A stretch of 64,000 nt of DNA from Rhynchopus sp. YZ270_cl-10 (taxonomy: Eukaryota; Euglenozoa; Diplonemea; Diplonemida; Diplonemidae), in assembly GCA_964035575.1 (NCBI GenBank), contig OZ037877.1:1240001-1304000 (forward strand). The letters are read 5' to 3'. Made by a program: the position numbers and the translations under genes. The notes beneath the pieces are model-generated. The model was not told where the DNA came from and made no database searches. It saw nothing but the letters and a program-made list of their open reading frames with translations. Below are positions 1-9,807 of this stretch, in pieces (the stretch's first letter is position 1; each line of letters opens with the position of its first letter).

Positions 1-244
1 CCTTCTTTAAGTTTGCTAAGGGCAGTGCAACTTTTTGTTTTTCTTTTTGAGATGTGGTTGCACTGCCTTATTGCTTTGAGGTGTCTGCCGTTTAAAAAAA
101 AAACAAAAGCTATCGTTTAGCTGACTAAGCCCAGCGAGGCTTACGCTCATCTTCACCAAGCCCTCATCTAGTTTCAAACCCATCATGGTACATCTGTCTC
201 AAAAATGCTCAGGAGAACCAACCATTTTCTCTTTGTGTACCACC
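1..244. other. Intergenic DNA with one family-A repeat
   Basis: No gene is visible. A copy of dispersed repeat family A (CTAAGC, short loop, GCTTAC, then a CATCTT block) lies at about 121-154. The rest is AT-rich sequence without coding character. Confidence 0.6.
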
Positions 245-497
245 TACACGACGCCACATGTCAGCGTGACATGTCAGAATGTCATGTCGTACTGCATCGT
301 AAAAAACGATGACATGTGCACATGTCATTATGAAATGTGCAAGTGTGTGTTCTGTACAGAGAATGACACTACCAGCACGTACCACATGTTATAATGACAT
401 GTGGTACGTGGTATTATGACATGACGTGTGGTACATGCTAAAAGAACCACAAGTCATGTCAGTTCTGACATGTCACGCTGACATGGGGCGTCGTGTA
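245..497. mobile_element. MITE-like inverted-repeat element rich in ACATGT
   Basis: The left end (TACACGACGCC at 245) is matched inverted by GGCGTCGTGTA ending at 497. The arms continue inward through CATGTCAGCGTGACATGTCAG for about 35 bp each. The interior is packed with short palindromes built on ACATGT, including a CACGTACCACATG / CATGTGGTACGTG stem near 378-411. There is no coding potential. It resembles a non-autonomous foldback or MITE; no clear target-site duplication was found, so the superfamily is unassigned. Confidence 0.65.
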
Positions 498-702
498 CCT
501 TTTTTCACCCCCCTCACAGCGTGGATCGCCTGCGGCTCCGAACAGGAGCCATTTTCCTATTTGTCAAATTTATTGATTTATTTATTTTTGGCAAAAAGGA
601 AACAGCATTCGACGCAAAGGAACAAAGGGGGAGTGCACCTACACCAGATGTTGTTTTTTCCCCAGTATTCTTGGGGGATCTCTGAACGGAGAGCGATTTT
701 TT

Positions 703-1507
703 TCAACTTACCTTCCTTCACCCCCCCTGTAAGGGCAACCGTAGGTGAAGTAAGGTATAGTATTGAAATCGATGTGGGGGGGGAGTAAAGGGTCAATTTT
801 ACAAAACCAGATTTTGAGGAAAATTTTAGCCGAAAATGGGCCCACGTATAAGGAACCGGGCTCATATTTCTCAAAATTTAAGTGGTCAAAAAATTGTCCA
901 ATTTTCGAGATTGACCCCACCACTGCACGGGCGGAGCCCAAAAATGCAAATAAGGACCCTTTTTAATTTGTCAACTTACCTTCCTTCACCCCCCCTGTAA
1001 GGGCAACCGTAGGTGAAGTAAGGTATAGTATTGAAATCGATGTGGGGGGGGAGTAAAGGGTCAATTTTACAAAACCAGATTTTGAGGAAAATTTTAGCCG
1101 AAAATGGGCCCACGTATAAGGAACCGGGCTCATATTTCTCAAAATTTAAGTGGTCAAAAAATTGTCCAATTTTCGAGATTGACCCCACCACTGCACGGGC
1201 GGAGCCCAAAAATGCAAATAAGGACCCTTTTTAATTTGTCAACTTACCTTCCTTCACCCCCCCTGTAAGGGCAACCGTAGGTGAAGTAAGGTATAGTATT
1301 GAAATCGATGTGGGGGGGGAGTAAAGGGTCAATTTTACAAAACCAGATTTTGAGGAAAATTTTAGCCGAAAATGGGCCCACGTATAAGGAACCGGGCTCA
1401 TATTTCTCAAAATTTAAGTGGTCAAAAAATTGTCCAATTTTCGAGATTGACCCCACCACTGCACGGGCGGAGCCCAAAAATGCAAATAAGGACCCTTTTT
1501 AATTTGT
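703..1507. repeat. Three tandem 268-bp repeat units
   Basis: A 268-bp unit beginning TCAACTTACCTTCCTTCACC is repeated three times (about 703, 971 and 1239) with no difference I can see, so amplification looks recent. Each unit contains small open frames on both strands that merely repeat with the array. The array start and sequence near 1572-1590 (GAAGGAAGGTGGTTGAAAA) are inverted relative to each other, so array plus tail may be the body of one TIR element. Function unknown. Confidence 0.9.
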
Positions 1508-1606
1508 TCTCTTGAAATCTGTAATTTCAAGTTTTCGCGAAAAAAAATAAGAACTGATCCTACAAGGGTTGAAGGAAGGTGGTTGAAAATTACAATATCA
1601 ACAAGA

Positions 1607-2047
1607 ACAACTAATTGCTAAGAAAAAAACGTGGTGTGCTGTGGAAAACCCCGCGTGATTTTCGAAAGCACCGTAGCATCCAAGCGATTTGCTGGAGGTG
1701 CTGATGTGCCTAGTGTGATTAACGTGTTGTCGTTTGTGCATTCTGTGCTTCTTCCGCACTGCTCCAACGACGACGACACTGCGTGGGACCCTGTGGACAA
1801 AACGAGCTGGAACACGCCGAGCCTGCCGAGACTACGTCCAACAACGCTATCGATCAGATGGTGCTGGACGAAGAGGACAGCCCCCCTTCTTGAACATTTC
1901 AGATGCAGGCGTCCCAGTGGGTCTGGCAGCGTACGAAGAGCGTTATCATACCTGCAGAAGAGCAGAGTGCTGGGTGTGTTGTAGGTTACTTCTACAGGGT
2001 GGAGTTCCACAGCACACGCCGTTTTTTTTCCGATAGCAATTACTTGT
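1607..2047. mobile_element. TIR element (copy 1) carrying a gene-like fragment
   Basis: The left end ACAACTAATTGCTA is matched inverted by TAGCAATTACTTGT at the right end; the arms extend about 45 bp and include a GTGGTGTGCTGTGG / CCACAGCACACGCC pairing. The GC-rich interior resembles coding DNA and ends in an acidic C-terminal-like peptide (QMVLDEEDSPPS then stop). The same interior recurs in the copy at 2422-2844, and single-base length differences between the two copies break the reading frame in each at different points. This looks like a host gene 3' end captured between transposon termini. Confidence 0.6.
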
Positions 2048-2054
2048 TTTTTTT

Positions 2055-2322
2055 TCAACTTACCTTCCTTCACCCCCCTGTAAGGGCAACCGTAGGTGAA
2101 GTAAGGTATAGTATTGAAATCGATGTGGGGGGGGAGTAAAGGGTCAATTTTACAAAACCAGATTTTGAGGAAAATTTTAGCCGAAAATGGGCCCACGTAT
2201 AAGGAACCGGGCTCATATTTCTCAAAATTTAAGTGCTCAAAAAATTGTCCAATTTTCGAGATTGACCCCACCACTGCACGGGCGGATCCCAAAAATGCAA
2301 ATAAGGACCCTTTTTAATTTGT
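2055..2322. repeat. Fourth copy of the 268-bp unit
   Basis: Nearly identical to the array at 703-1507. It differs by one C in the C-run, GTGCTC for GTGGTC, and GGATCCC for GGAGCCC. It is followed, like the third array copy, by the TCTCTTGAAAT... tail, showing that the compound unit (268-bp repeat + tail + TIR element) was duplicated as a block of about 0.8 kb. Confidence 0.9.
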
Positions 2323-2421
2323 TCTCTTGAAATGTGTAATTTCATGTTTTCGCGAAAAAAATAACAACTGATCCTACAAGGGTTGAAGGAAGGTGGTTGA
2401 AAACAACAATAACAACAAGGA

Positions 2422-2844
2422 CAAGTAATTGCTAAGAAAAAAGCGGGTGTGCTGTGGAAAACTCCGCGCGATTTTCGAAACCACCGTAGCATCCTGGCGA
2501 TTTGCTGGTGTGATCGATGTGTTGTAGTCTGTGCATTCTGTGTTCCTTCCGCACTGCTCCAACGACGACTACACAATGTGGGGAGCCTGTGGACAAAAAC
2601 GAGCTGGACCACGACGAGACTGCCGAGCGGGCGTCCAACAACGCTATCGAGCAGATGGTGCTGGACGAAGAGGACAGCCCCCCTTCTTGAACGTTTCAGA
2701 TGCTGGAGTCCCAGTGGGTCTGGCAGTGTACGAAGAGCGTTAGCATACCTGCAGAAGAGCAGAAAGCTGGGCTTATTGTAGATTATTTCTACAGGATGGA
2801 GTTCCACATCACACCCCGTTTTTTTTCCGATAGCAATTACTTGT
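2422..2844. mobile_element. TIR element (copy 2) carrying a gene-like fragment
   Basis: The termini ACAAGTAATTGCT (2422) and AGCAATTACTTGT (2844) are perfect inverted repeats, extending imperfectly for about 45 bp. The interior is homologous to 1607-2047. No transposase is present and no clear target-site duplication is visible, because the right side runs into poly-T. Confidence 0.65.
2586..2690 (+). pseudogene. Captured C-terminal protein fragment (unidentified)
   Basis: A 34-codon stretch plus stop reads PVDKNELDHDETAERASNNA, then an acidic tail ending DEEDSPPS. It is GC-rich at third positions, unlike the surrounding DNA. The duplicate at about 1790-1895 preserves the tail but has one A fewer after GTGGACAAAA. 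It looks like the end of a real host gene trapped in a TIR element. I do not recognise the parent protein. Confidence 0.4.
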
Positions 2845-2859
2845 TTTTTTTTTTTTTTT

Positions 2860-3814
2860 GGGAAAACCTTTATTCGGCTCACAAAAAGTAATTTTTCCAT
2901 CATTCGGCTCACAAAATAAAATTTTTCCATCATTCTATCAAAGTTACTATAATTTTTCCTTCATTCGGCTCACAAAAGTTAATTTTTCCACCATTCTATC
3001 AATATTTTGCCAATTTTTCCATCATTCTATCAAAGTTTTTTTTTTCACTTTTTCGAGGAAATATTTCCGCTGGAAAAAATTTTTGGGTAGGATTTTTTGC
3101 CCGTTTTTATAGGTTGTGGGAGGGAAAATTCGTAGGTGACTTATTGCGGCGAAGGTCACGCATGTCAGCAATCACACTATGTGCACCATAGTTTGATACA
3201 CTTCTCACGTTATCGCAGGTCCGGGAGGCGACGGCGCCGACGATTCCTGTGTTGGCAACAGGGTGATCGTCAGAGGTGCAGGTGCGCTCGTGCTGGGTGA
3301 TGCGACAACCATCACCGTCTTGCACCGCACACACCCTCCATGCACATAAGGAACCGGCACACAAGGGTCATTCGGGTGCCTGTGCGGTTCGAGACGCGGA
3401 AGGAAAAATGTGGAGGATGAAGGACTGCCACGTTACCGTCTCCTTTAGGTCATCCAAGCTGTTAAACTCGGCACCAGTGACCACTTGTCTTTGCATGTTT
3501 AGCAAACAGTGTGTAATTTGTGACCCTAGAACTATAAATTTTTCGAAAAATGCAAAAAAAATGACCCCATTTTTCCTCAAAAAACCACCCAATTTTTTTT
3601 TTCCAGCGGCAAAAATTTCTTCGAAAAAGTGAAAAAAAAAACTTTGATAGAATGATGGAAAAATTGGCAAAATATTGATAGAATGGTGGAAAAATTAACT
3701 TTTGTGAGCCGAATGAAGGAAAAATTATAGTAACTTTGATAGAATGATGGAAAAATTTTATTTTGTGAGCCGAATGATGGAAAAATTACTTTTTGTGAGC
3801 CGAATAAAGGTTTT

Positions 3815-3817
<3 letters not shown>
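2860..3817. mobile_element. Long-TIR foldback element with GC-rich core
   Basis: About 230-250 bp at the left end (GGGAAAACCTTTATTCGGCT from 2860) is repeated inverted at the right end (to 3817). The arms are themselves built from alternating short modules: TTTTTCCATCATTC followed by either GGCTCACAAAA or TATCAAAG. The core at about 3110-3535 is GC-richer and has protein-like minus-strand frames at 3107-3364 and 3368-3480 (for example VVTGAEFNSLDDLKETV), possibly exons of a captured gene. No transposase. Foldback (FB-like) architecture; superfamily unknown. Confidence 0.75.
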
Positions 3818-3847
<30 letters not shown>

Positions 3848-4390
3848 CACTACCTCTCTTAGTAGCGCCTCACAAGCTCGGAGACGATCGTAGATCACCC
3901 AAATTTCTATTTTCTGTGCCCTTGTTTTCCTTTTCCTTTTTCTTTTTGTTGACGAAAATATATTTTCATAAAACCCCTCAGCAGTGGCAGGTCTCCTGTC
4001 TCTTACTCCAATGAAGAAAAAAAAATTGGCGAAAAGATATCACACCGGTTCAACTCCGTTGGTATCAGATAATCTGTTATTTTTGCCTATTTTTTTTTTG
4101 TGATTTATTGAGTTACGTTGCTCTTGACGTTCCGATTAGTCTTGTCTGCAACGAAGCTTTTTCCGATTTACATTTGCAATACGGCAGACCTGAGCCTGGT
4201 ACGGCTTGCGAGTCTTGTCAGGGATTTTTCTAGGCGGGCGGCGGGGGCGGGGCATTGTGGGCGATCGAAAAAACCCCCCCCCCCCCCCCCCCGAAAACCC
4301 CAAGAAAAAGTTTACCCACCCCCGCCTTCTTCTACCCAAGGTCCCATTGCTGTGCTCTGCGCCTTGCGTTTGTTTTCCCCCCTTCTTTGA
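3818..4390. other. Gene-free AT-rich DNA with homopolymers
   Basis: Contains a poly-T tract of about 30 nt near 3820-3847 and a C homopolymer of about 17 nt near 4266-4291. I see no gene. Confidence 0.6.
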
Positions 4391-4433
4391 GGTGACTAAG
4401 CACAAGAGGCTTAGGTTCATCTTAGAAGCTTTT

Positions 4434-5177
4434 CAGTGCTCTCAAGATCCTCCACGTAGGGGAGGATATTTCCTCCAGGGGCTTTTTTTTTTTTTTTCAG
4501 GCTTTTTTGGTGGAGGATTTCCTCCATTTTTTTTTTTTTTTTTGGCGGGCTCGGGTGGAGGATTATCCTCCTAGGGGTTTTATAGTGGGGGGTCACTTTG
4601 TCTCCCCCGAGGGAGCCAATATTTTCCCGAGCCTGTATGCACCGTCCAGGCTGCACCTTAAAAAAAATTTGCTTGCGGCGCCATTTTCATTTTTTGCTAC
4701 TCAAAAAAGGGTTCGTTGAGTGATTCTGTAGTGTAAAAGGAAGCATTTTTACACCGTATCCCAATTTTTTTTCGCCTGCGGCGCCATTTATATTATTTTT
4801 TTGCTCCGCAAAAAAATAGTTGGCAATGTCTTTGGATATCCTTGTATTTTGCAGCCAAAAAATGCAACGTGACCAAAGCTGCAAAATTTTTGCCATTTAA
4901 AAAAAATTACCCGCCGTTGCATCAGCCCCTGCTTCTGGAAGACGTATTGGTTTTGTACGGTTCGTGGAGCGTACGGTGCAAGAGAAAGGATTAGATTTCC
5001 GTTTTTTGTTATCTCGCAAAATTGACCCGCCTCTCCGCTCTGTGGCTGTCAGGGAGGCGCGCGCGACGACCGCTTGTTGCGGGGGAAAAAATTTTTTTTG
5101 GGGGGTTTTATTTGCAAAAACGAATCCTCCTCATTTCGAAAATTCTGCTTTTTTCGTGGAGGATCTTGAGAGCCCTG
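4434..5177. mobile_element. Non-autonomous hAT-like element (744 bp)
   Basis: The termini CAGTGCTCTCAAGATCCTCC and the matching GGAGGATCTTGAGAGCCCTG form a TIR of about 23 bp. They are flanked by a perfect 8-bp direct repeat AAGCTTTT (4426-4433 and 5178-5185). CAGGG-type ends and an 8-bp duplication are hallmarks of hAT transposons. There is no transposase. The interior at about 4669-4830 holds the module shared with other hAT-like elements here (paired GCGGCGCCAT sites and TTTTTTGCTCCGCAAAAAA palindromes). It inserted directly after a family-A repeat. Confidence 0.85.
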
Positions 5178-5185
5178 AAGCTTTT

Positions 5186-7057
5186 CATTTTTTTTTTTTT
5201 TTTTGCACACATCTTATCCCTTCTCAACCTTCACTTTTTTCCATTTGCGTTTTACCTGAAAAGCTCAAAAAAAAAAAAACAAAATCGGCAGTTTTCCCCT
5301 TTACCAACAACAGTCACTTTTTGATAAGGTGACTAAGCACGAAAGCTTAGGGTCATCTCCATCACACGGGGGGTACCAAATAACTTAAAGCTATTTTTTT
5401 TTTTTTTTTTGCGCCAACTAACTTCAACACCTACTGAACCCTTTTTTTTTGGGTAACCGTAGAGTGTTTGGGTGGGGGGGTGATTGTCGAGACAACAAAG
5501 AGGGGGAGAGGTATCATTTTTACGTGCCTGCTTCTGAGATACACAATATATGGTCTTGCTTCAACTTAAACTTAGTTAGGTTCCCTTTAGGGGATGCACT
5601 TTGTTCTGTTTGTTTTGAAAAATAAGGCAGTGCAGGTGCCCTTCCTGGGTGTAAACCTTTCTTTTTAGTCTGTGGTTGTCAAGTCGTGTGTAATTCCTGC
5701 ACATAGTATTTCCTTTTGTCGTGTGTGTACATGTGGTCATATGCTTTTCTCCCATGGTGTCTCAAACATCTGTGACATTGTGTGTGTAAGGGGTGGCGGT
5801 AGCGGGCAGGAATCCGTTTTTTTCTCTCTTTTTCTTCTCTGTCTCAGTGCACCGTTGTGTGATAAAGACCCTTCCCCTTCCCCCGACATCGCAACAATGC
5901 AAAAAGAAAAAATAGGATATTGATTTAGAGGAGGGAGAGAGAGAGAGCGAGAGCGCGCAATTCAATTCAAATCTTTGTTGTTACATTTCACAATTTGTTG
6001 TTTTTTGTTTTTATTTGGTTGCACAACAAATGTGCTTGTGCAGAACATTGCAAAGACCTCTGTACCTCTGTTCCCCACACCCTTCTCAAAGGTCGCAAAA
6101 AACACGCAATTAAAATACAGTAAGACAACAAACACCGGTAAACACATAGGTGGGGTAAAAACTAAGGTGGATTTTGGAATTTCAAAACTCTAAGGAGGGT
6201 TTTTACCCCCTCCGATGTTTGTTGTCTTACTGTATAAAAAAAACACACACACGCTTGTTTTGATGTAAAACAAGCCTGTTGTTGTTTTTTTTTAGATCGC
6301 GGGTTTTTGGCCAAAACTTCCGGCCACAGATCACGGGGGAAAAATGAAAATAAAGAGAAACAAACACAAGCAGAACACAAAAGACTGATTCTTCAACAAT
6401 CACTTTACTGGTCTGTTTCCCCCCACACCACTGTACAATTTTTTTGTGTCGTGGGATATAGAAAAGAACATAGTACTATAATAGAACATAACTAAAGTTA
6501 ACCTGCACCCCTGAGCATTTCATATGTAATGTGTCACTTGTCATCACTTTTTAGTTTTTTTCCCCCCTTTTGTCAGTCAAATTTTATTCCATTTTCTGTT
6601 TGTAAATGACAGTTGTAATGCAAAAGGTGCACTGTCATTGAGAGGGCTTGTATTCGCTTTTTTTTTTTTTGATAAAACAACTTGTTGTCAATTCTAAAAA
6701 GATTGGAGGCAGCGCTGCAGGGCAAACAAAACGGATTGAAAAAAACAGAAGCTTGCTTGTTTTCTTTGAGTACTCAATTAACCACAACAACCGTACTTCA
6801 GTTTAACACATTTTTTTCACCTTTTTGTTTTCCCGGCTTTGAGCGCACAAACAAAAGACCCGATCTTTTTTTTTTACATCCCTCCAATAGTGGCACACAC
6901 CCGAGGTGTTCACACTGATACATTTTTGAGGGATGTGTGTGCATCAGAGGTGCATGCATCTACCCAAAATTTTTCAAATATTATTCCAAAAGAAAAACCA
7001 TACAAAAAAAAGTTAAACAGCGTTTTTGTATAGTGGAGTTCATCCTCGGGTGTCTAC
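5186..7057. other. Gene-free repeat-rich DNA
   Basis: Holds a family-A copy (5328-5358), a family-G-like GTGATTGTCGA motif near 5480, a GGTGCACTGTCATTGAGAGGG motif of family C near 6625, and the start of a family-E copy at about 7031 that is split by the next transposon. No open frame looks coding. Confidence 0.55.
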
Positions 7058-7065
7058 ACTAATAC

Positions 7066-7721
7066 AGGGTATTAGGGTGGTTAAAAAAACTGGTTTTGAA
7101 AACCAGTTTTTCCAAAAACTGGTTTTCAAAAAAAAAAAAAAAACAGAGAAATCTGGAGGGGGAAAAAAAACCGACACTTTTCACCAGGCATTTCTGTAAA
7201 TGTCGTCCCCAGATTAGGGCGGACTCGATTTTTTTCCCTGCATTTTTTCCCCGCCTGGTAGAACCGTGGTTGAACCACGGGAGTGCCTTTGGGAAATGGC
7301 TGTTCCTTGATTTATTTTTGCCTGCGGCGCCATTTTTCATTTTTTGCTCCGCAAAAAAGGGTTCGTTGAGTGGCTCTGTGGTGTAAAAAGCTACATTTTT
7401 ACACCGTACCCTCAAAATTTTTCGCCTGCGGCGCCATTTTATATTATTTTTTTGCTCCGCAAAAAAAAAATGCCGTCCCTATGTTCCCAATGGTCAGCAG
7501 CGCCGAAAAATATTTTGAGCAAAAAACAAGCTGACCTCCCCAATCTTGAAATCTGGATTCCTGGATAAGACACTGACCCCACCCCCGAAAAACCCGAAAA
7601 AGGTGACTGTGTCCGTCAACGGTGGAGGTTTTCGCCGGAAAAACTAGTTTTCGCCACCCAGGAGAGAAAACCAGAAAAACCAGTTTTTTCCGGAATTTTG
7701 GATTTTCACCCTAATACCCTG
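7066..7721. mobile_element. Non-autonomous hAT-like element, copy 1 (656 bp)
   Basis: The ends AGGGTATTAGGGTG and CACCCTAATACCCTG are inverted repeats flanked by a perfect 8-bp direct repeat ACTAATAC (7058-7065, 7722-7729). The element splits a family-E repeat whose intact form is seen at about 38390-38445. Just inside the left end is an AAAACTGGTTTT hairpin. The interior carries the shared GGCGCC module at about 7320-7470. No transposase. A second copy in reverse orientation is at 59947-61231. Confidence 0.9.
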
Positions 7722-8246
7722 ACTAATACCAAGTTTTCAAAAAAGAACAGGAGAAAAAAAAAACAGTTGGTGCTCCGGGAGGGGTCGACATTGACAAAGT
7801 CGCTGACAGGTCGTTTTGATCGATTTCCGAAACAGCACCAAAACAGCGTTCAGCTCAACCTCATTTTGCTCTTTTATTTTCAGATGACTAAAGCAACGCA
7901 AGGCTTTTTGCATCATCTTGTAAACGTTTCTCAAACCCTCCACTTCAAGCATGTCCTTAAATCCGGGAAAAATCAGGATTTTTCTGATTTTTAAATCTCA
8001 AAATTTTCTTATAGAAAAAAAAATTTTCGCGCTGCGCGCGAAAATTTTTCGCGCACAACAGGAGAAGATTTTTTTTTGTTGTAGGCCCGCAGTGCGGGTG
8101 GTCACATTTTTCTCCCCACCACAGTGCCTTATCCAAGAATCAGATTTCAAGATTTTTGGGGTCAGTTTGTGTTCCCCCCAAGATGTTTTTCAGTTCTGAC
8201 CAGCGAAGACATTGGGAACATAGGGAACTGTATTTTATTACCGCTT

Positions 8247-8863
8247 GAGACCATGAATTTCACGCCCCTTAACAAAATCGTTAAGAGGGGCGTGTAATTT
8301 ATTTTCCAGTATTACACGCTCAAAAAATAAATTACACGCTCAGAAAATCGTAGAACTGAACTCTCGAAATTTTTTTTGGAGGCCTTTGGAGGCCCAATTT
8401 TGCAATTAAAGCCAGAAAAGAGCCATTTTGAGCCATTCTAGGGGTCTCAAACGCATTTTTGAGTTAATTTTCTGTAACACACAAACCACGGATTCACACA
8501 TTTTTTTTTTCAAATTTTCATCAAAAAATCCCAAATGAGACCTCCAAAACGTGCGAGGGCACCTTTGGAGAGTGAGTCCGACACGAGCACAAGTGTCATC
8601 ACACATGACGGGGATGTCCCCATGGCACAAACACCACACATACCGGGGGGGTATGGTGGGGGGTCACAGTGAATATCTGAATGGTTCTGTATGGTTTGCG
8701 GGATCAACATCGGTGATATCCTAGCTAAAGTTCTGGCTGAAGACGCCGTCCAGCGCTAAGAGGCCCACATCAAAAAACTGGATCAAAAGTCATCATCAAA
8801 AGTACCCCCCCACCCTCTTCTCTTTGTACGTGAAAACGGGTTGTGAAATTCATGGTCTCACTT
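8247..8863. mobile_element. Nested inverted-repeat element (617 bp)
   Basis: The termini GAGACCATGAATTTCAC and GTGAAATTCATGGTCTC are a perfect 17-bp inverted repeat. Just inside the left end a strong hairpin CACGCCCCTTAAC / GTTAAGAGGGGCGTG lies at about 8262-8300. The interior includes a small protein-like plus-strand frame (8535-8672). No target-site duplication is obvious. Confidence 0.6.
8535..8672 (+). CDS. Small ORF (45 aa), possibly a captured N-terminal fragment
   Basis: Starts MRPPKRARAPLESESDTSTS and ends PGGYGGGSQ. It has a basic patch that could be a nuclear localisation signal, then an acidic/serine-rich stretch, and better GC content than its surroundings. It lies inside the inverted-repeat element 8247-8863. 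A second protein-like stretch (GINIGDILAKVLAEDAVQR) follows in another frame at about 8692-8760. I do not recognise the protein. It may be the remnant of a transposon protein or a captured host exon, or chance. Confidence 0.25.
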   Translation: MRPPKRARAPLESESDTSTSVITHDGDVPMAQTPHIPGGYGGGSQ

Positions 8864-8880
8864 GGTTATAAAATAACATA

Positions 8881-9032
8881 TTGCCGTGAATTTATACCAG
8901 TATTTCACTTACAGGTGGAAACAGCCCTCGGGGTAGCATTTTTGCCCTCGGGCTTCGCCCTCGGACAAAAATGCTGCCCCCTCGGGCTGTTTCCACCTGT
9001 GCGTGAAATACTGGAATATAAATTCACGGTAA
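8881..9032. repeat. 152-bp foldback hairpin
   Basis: The left arm from TTGCCGTGAATTTATACCAG (8881) pairs almost completely with the right arm ending AATTCACGGTAA (9032). Arms are about 60-65 nt, including the CAGGTGGAAACAGCC / GGCTGTTTCCACCTG core, and the loop is short and GC-rich (near 8945-8965). The transcript would fold into one long stem. It may be a MITE inserted in the surrounding element. Confidence 0.85.
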
Positions 9033-9535
9033 TAATATATATTATTTTCCTTTTGCGGAGCAAAAGGAATGACACAAAATGGCGCCGCAGGCGAAAAAAT
9101 AATAGGGTACGGTGTAAACAAACACTACAGAGTCAGTCAACGAACCCTTTTTTGCGGAGCAAAAAAGTAAAAAATAATGGCGCCGCAGGCAAAAAAAATT
9201 AGGGGACAGCCTGGGATTTCACGGTGCGGTCAGTAACTCAGTTCCCCAGGGTACTCCCGTGGTTCAACCACTGTTCTACCAGGAAATTATTCCGACCTCC
9301 CTAAAAAAGACACTGCCCCATATCCATATGAAATTTTTTTCACCGGCAAAAATAAAATTTTCTTATAAAATTTTCTTATAGAAAATCCTGAATCCTAAAT
9401 CCGATTTAGAGGACAGCATGCTCCACTTGGATAGAAAAAAAAAAAACATTGCAGCCTACCTTAGGAAGCCTGCAAAGATGGATACGGAGACGGTGGAAAG
9501 GAGGGGGCGGTGAAAGAGAGTGTCCCCTTTTTCTT

Positions 9536-9599
9536 GTACTAATTACGTCGCTTTTTTTTTGGGGCCCGCGGGCCCCAAAAAAAGCGACGTAATGAGTAC
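9536..9599. repeat. Near-perfect 64-bp palindrome
   Basis: GTACTAATTACGTCGC, a T-run and GGGGCCCGCGGGCCCC are followed by the exact mirror: an A-run, GCGACGTAAT, then GAGTAC. One arm-to-arm mismatch is visible and there is essentially no loop. Confidence 0.9.
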
Positions 9600-9631
9600 C
9601 CCCCTTCAGGCTTTTCTTCTTCCTCTCATTG

Positions 9632-9686
9632 CTGTGGGTGATATAACGTTATCATAACGTTATCGATAACGTTATAACACCCACAG
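9632..9686. repeat. 55-bp palindrome of ATAACGTTAT units
   Basis: CTGTGGGTG and CACCCACAG flank repeated GATAACGTTATC blocks that are themselves palindromes. A cruciform-capable site; no gene nearby. Confidence 0.85.
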
Positions 9687-9807
9687 TACGCCTCTCTTTT
9701 TTCGTAGATTGATATTTTCCATTCCCCCCCCAAATTCAAGCTTTTTTTTAGCACTTCAGTAAGTTCTAAAGAAGATAAGAACACAGTTTTTTTTTATGCT
9801 AGGTTGC

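Larger units (their letters stand above)
7956..9413. mobile_element. Composite inverted-repeat element with nested insertions
   Basis: The left end GTCCTTAAATCC and right end GGATTTAGAGGAC-like sequence are imperfect inverted repeats (GTCCTctAAATCgG in reverse complement), with a possible AGCAT duplication at both sides. Inside are a GCGCTGCGCGCG palindrome (8030), a second inverted-repeat unit (8247-8863), a 152-bp foldback (8881-9032) and a reversed copy of the shared GGCGCC module (9045-9200). Probably several successive insertions; the outer boundary is the least certain part. Confidence 0.45.

Noticed and set aside
703-1507. Repeated 67- and 77-codon frames in the 268-bp units
   Set aside because: They repeat only because the DNA does; overlapping opposite-strand frames, no third-position bias.
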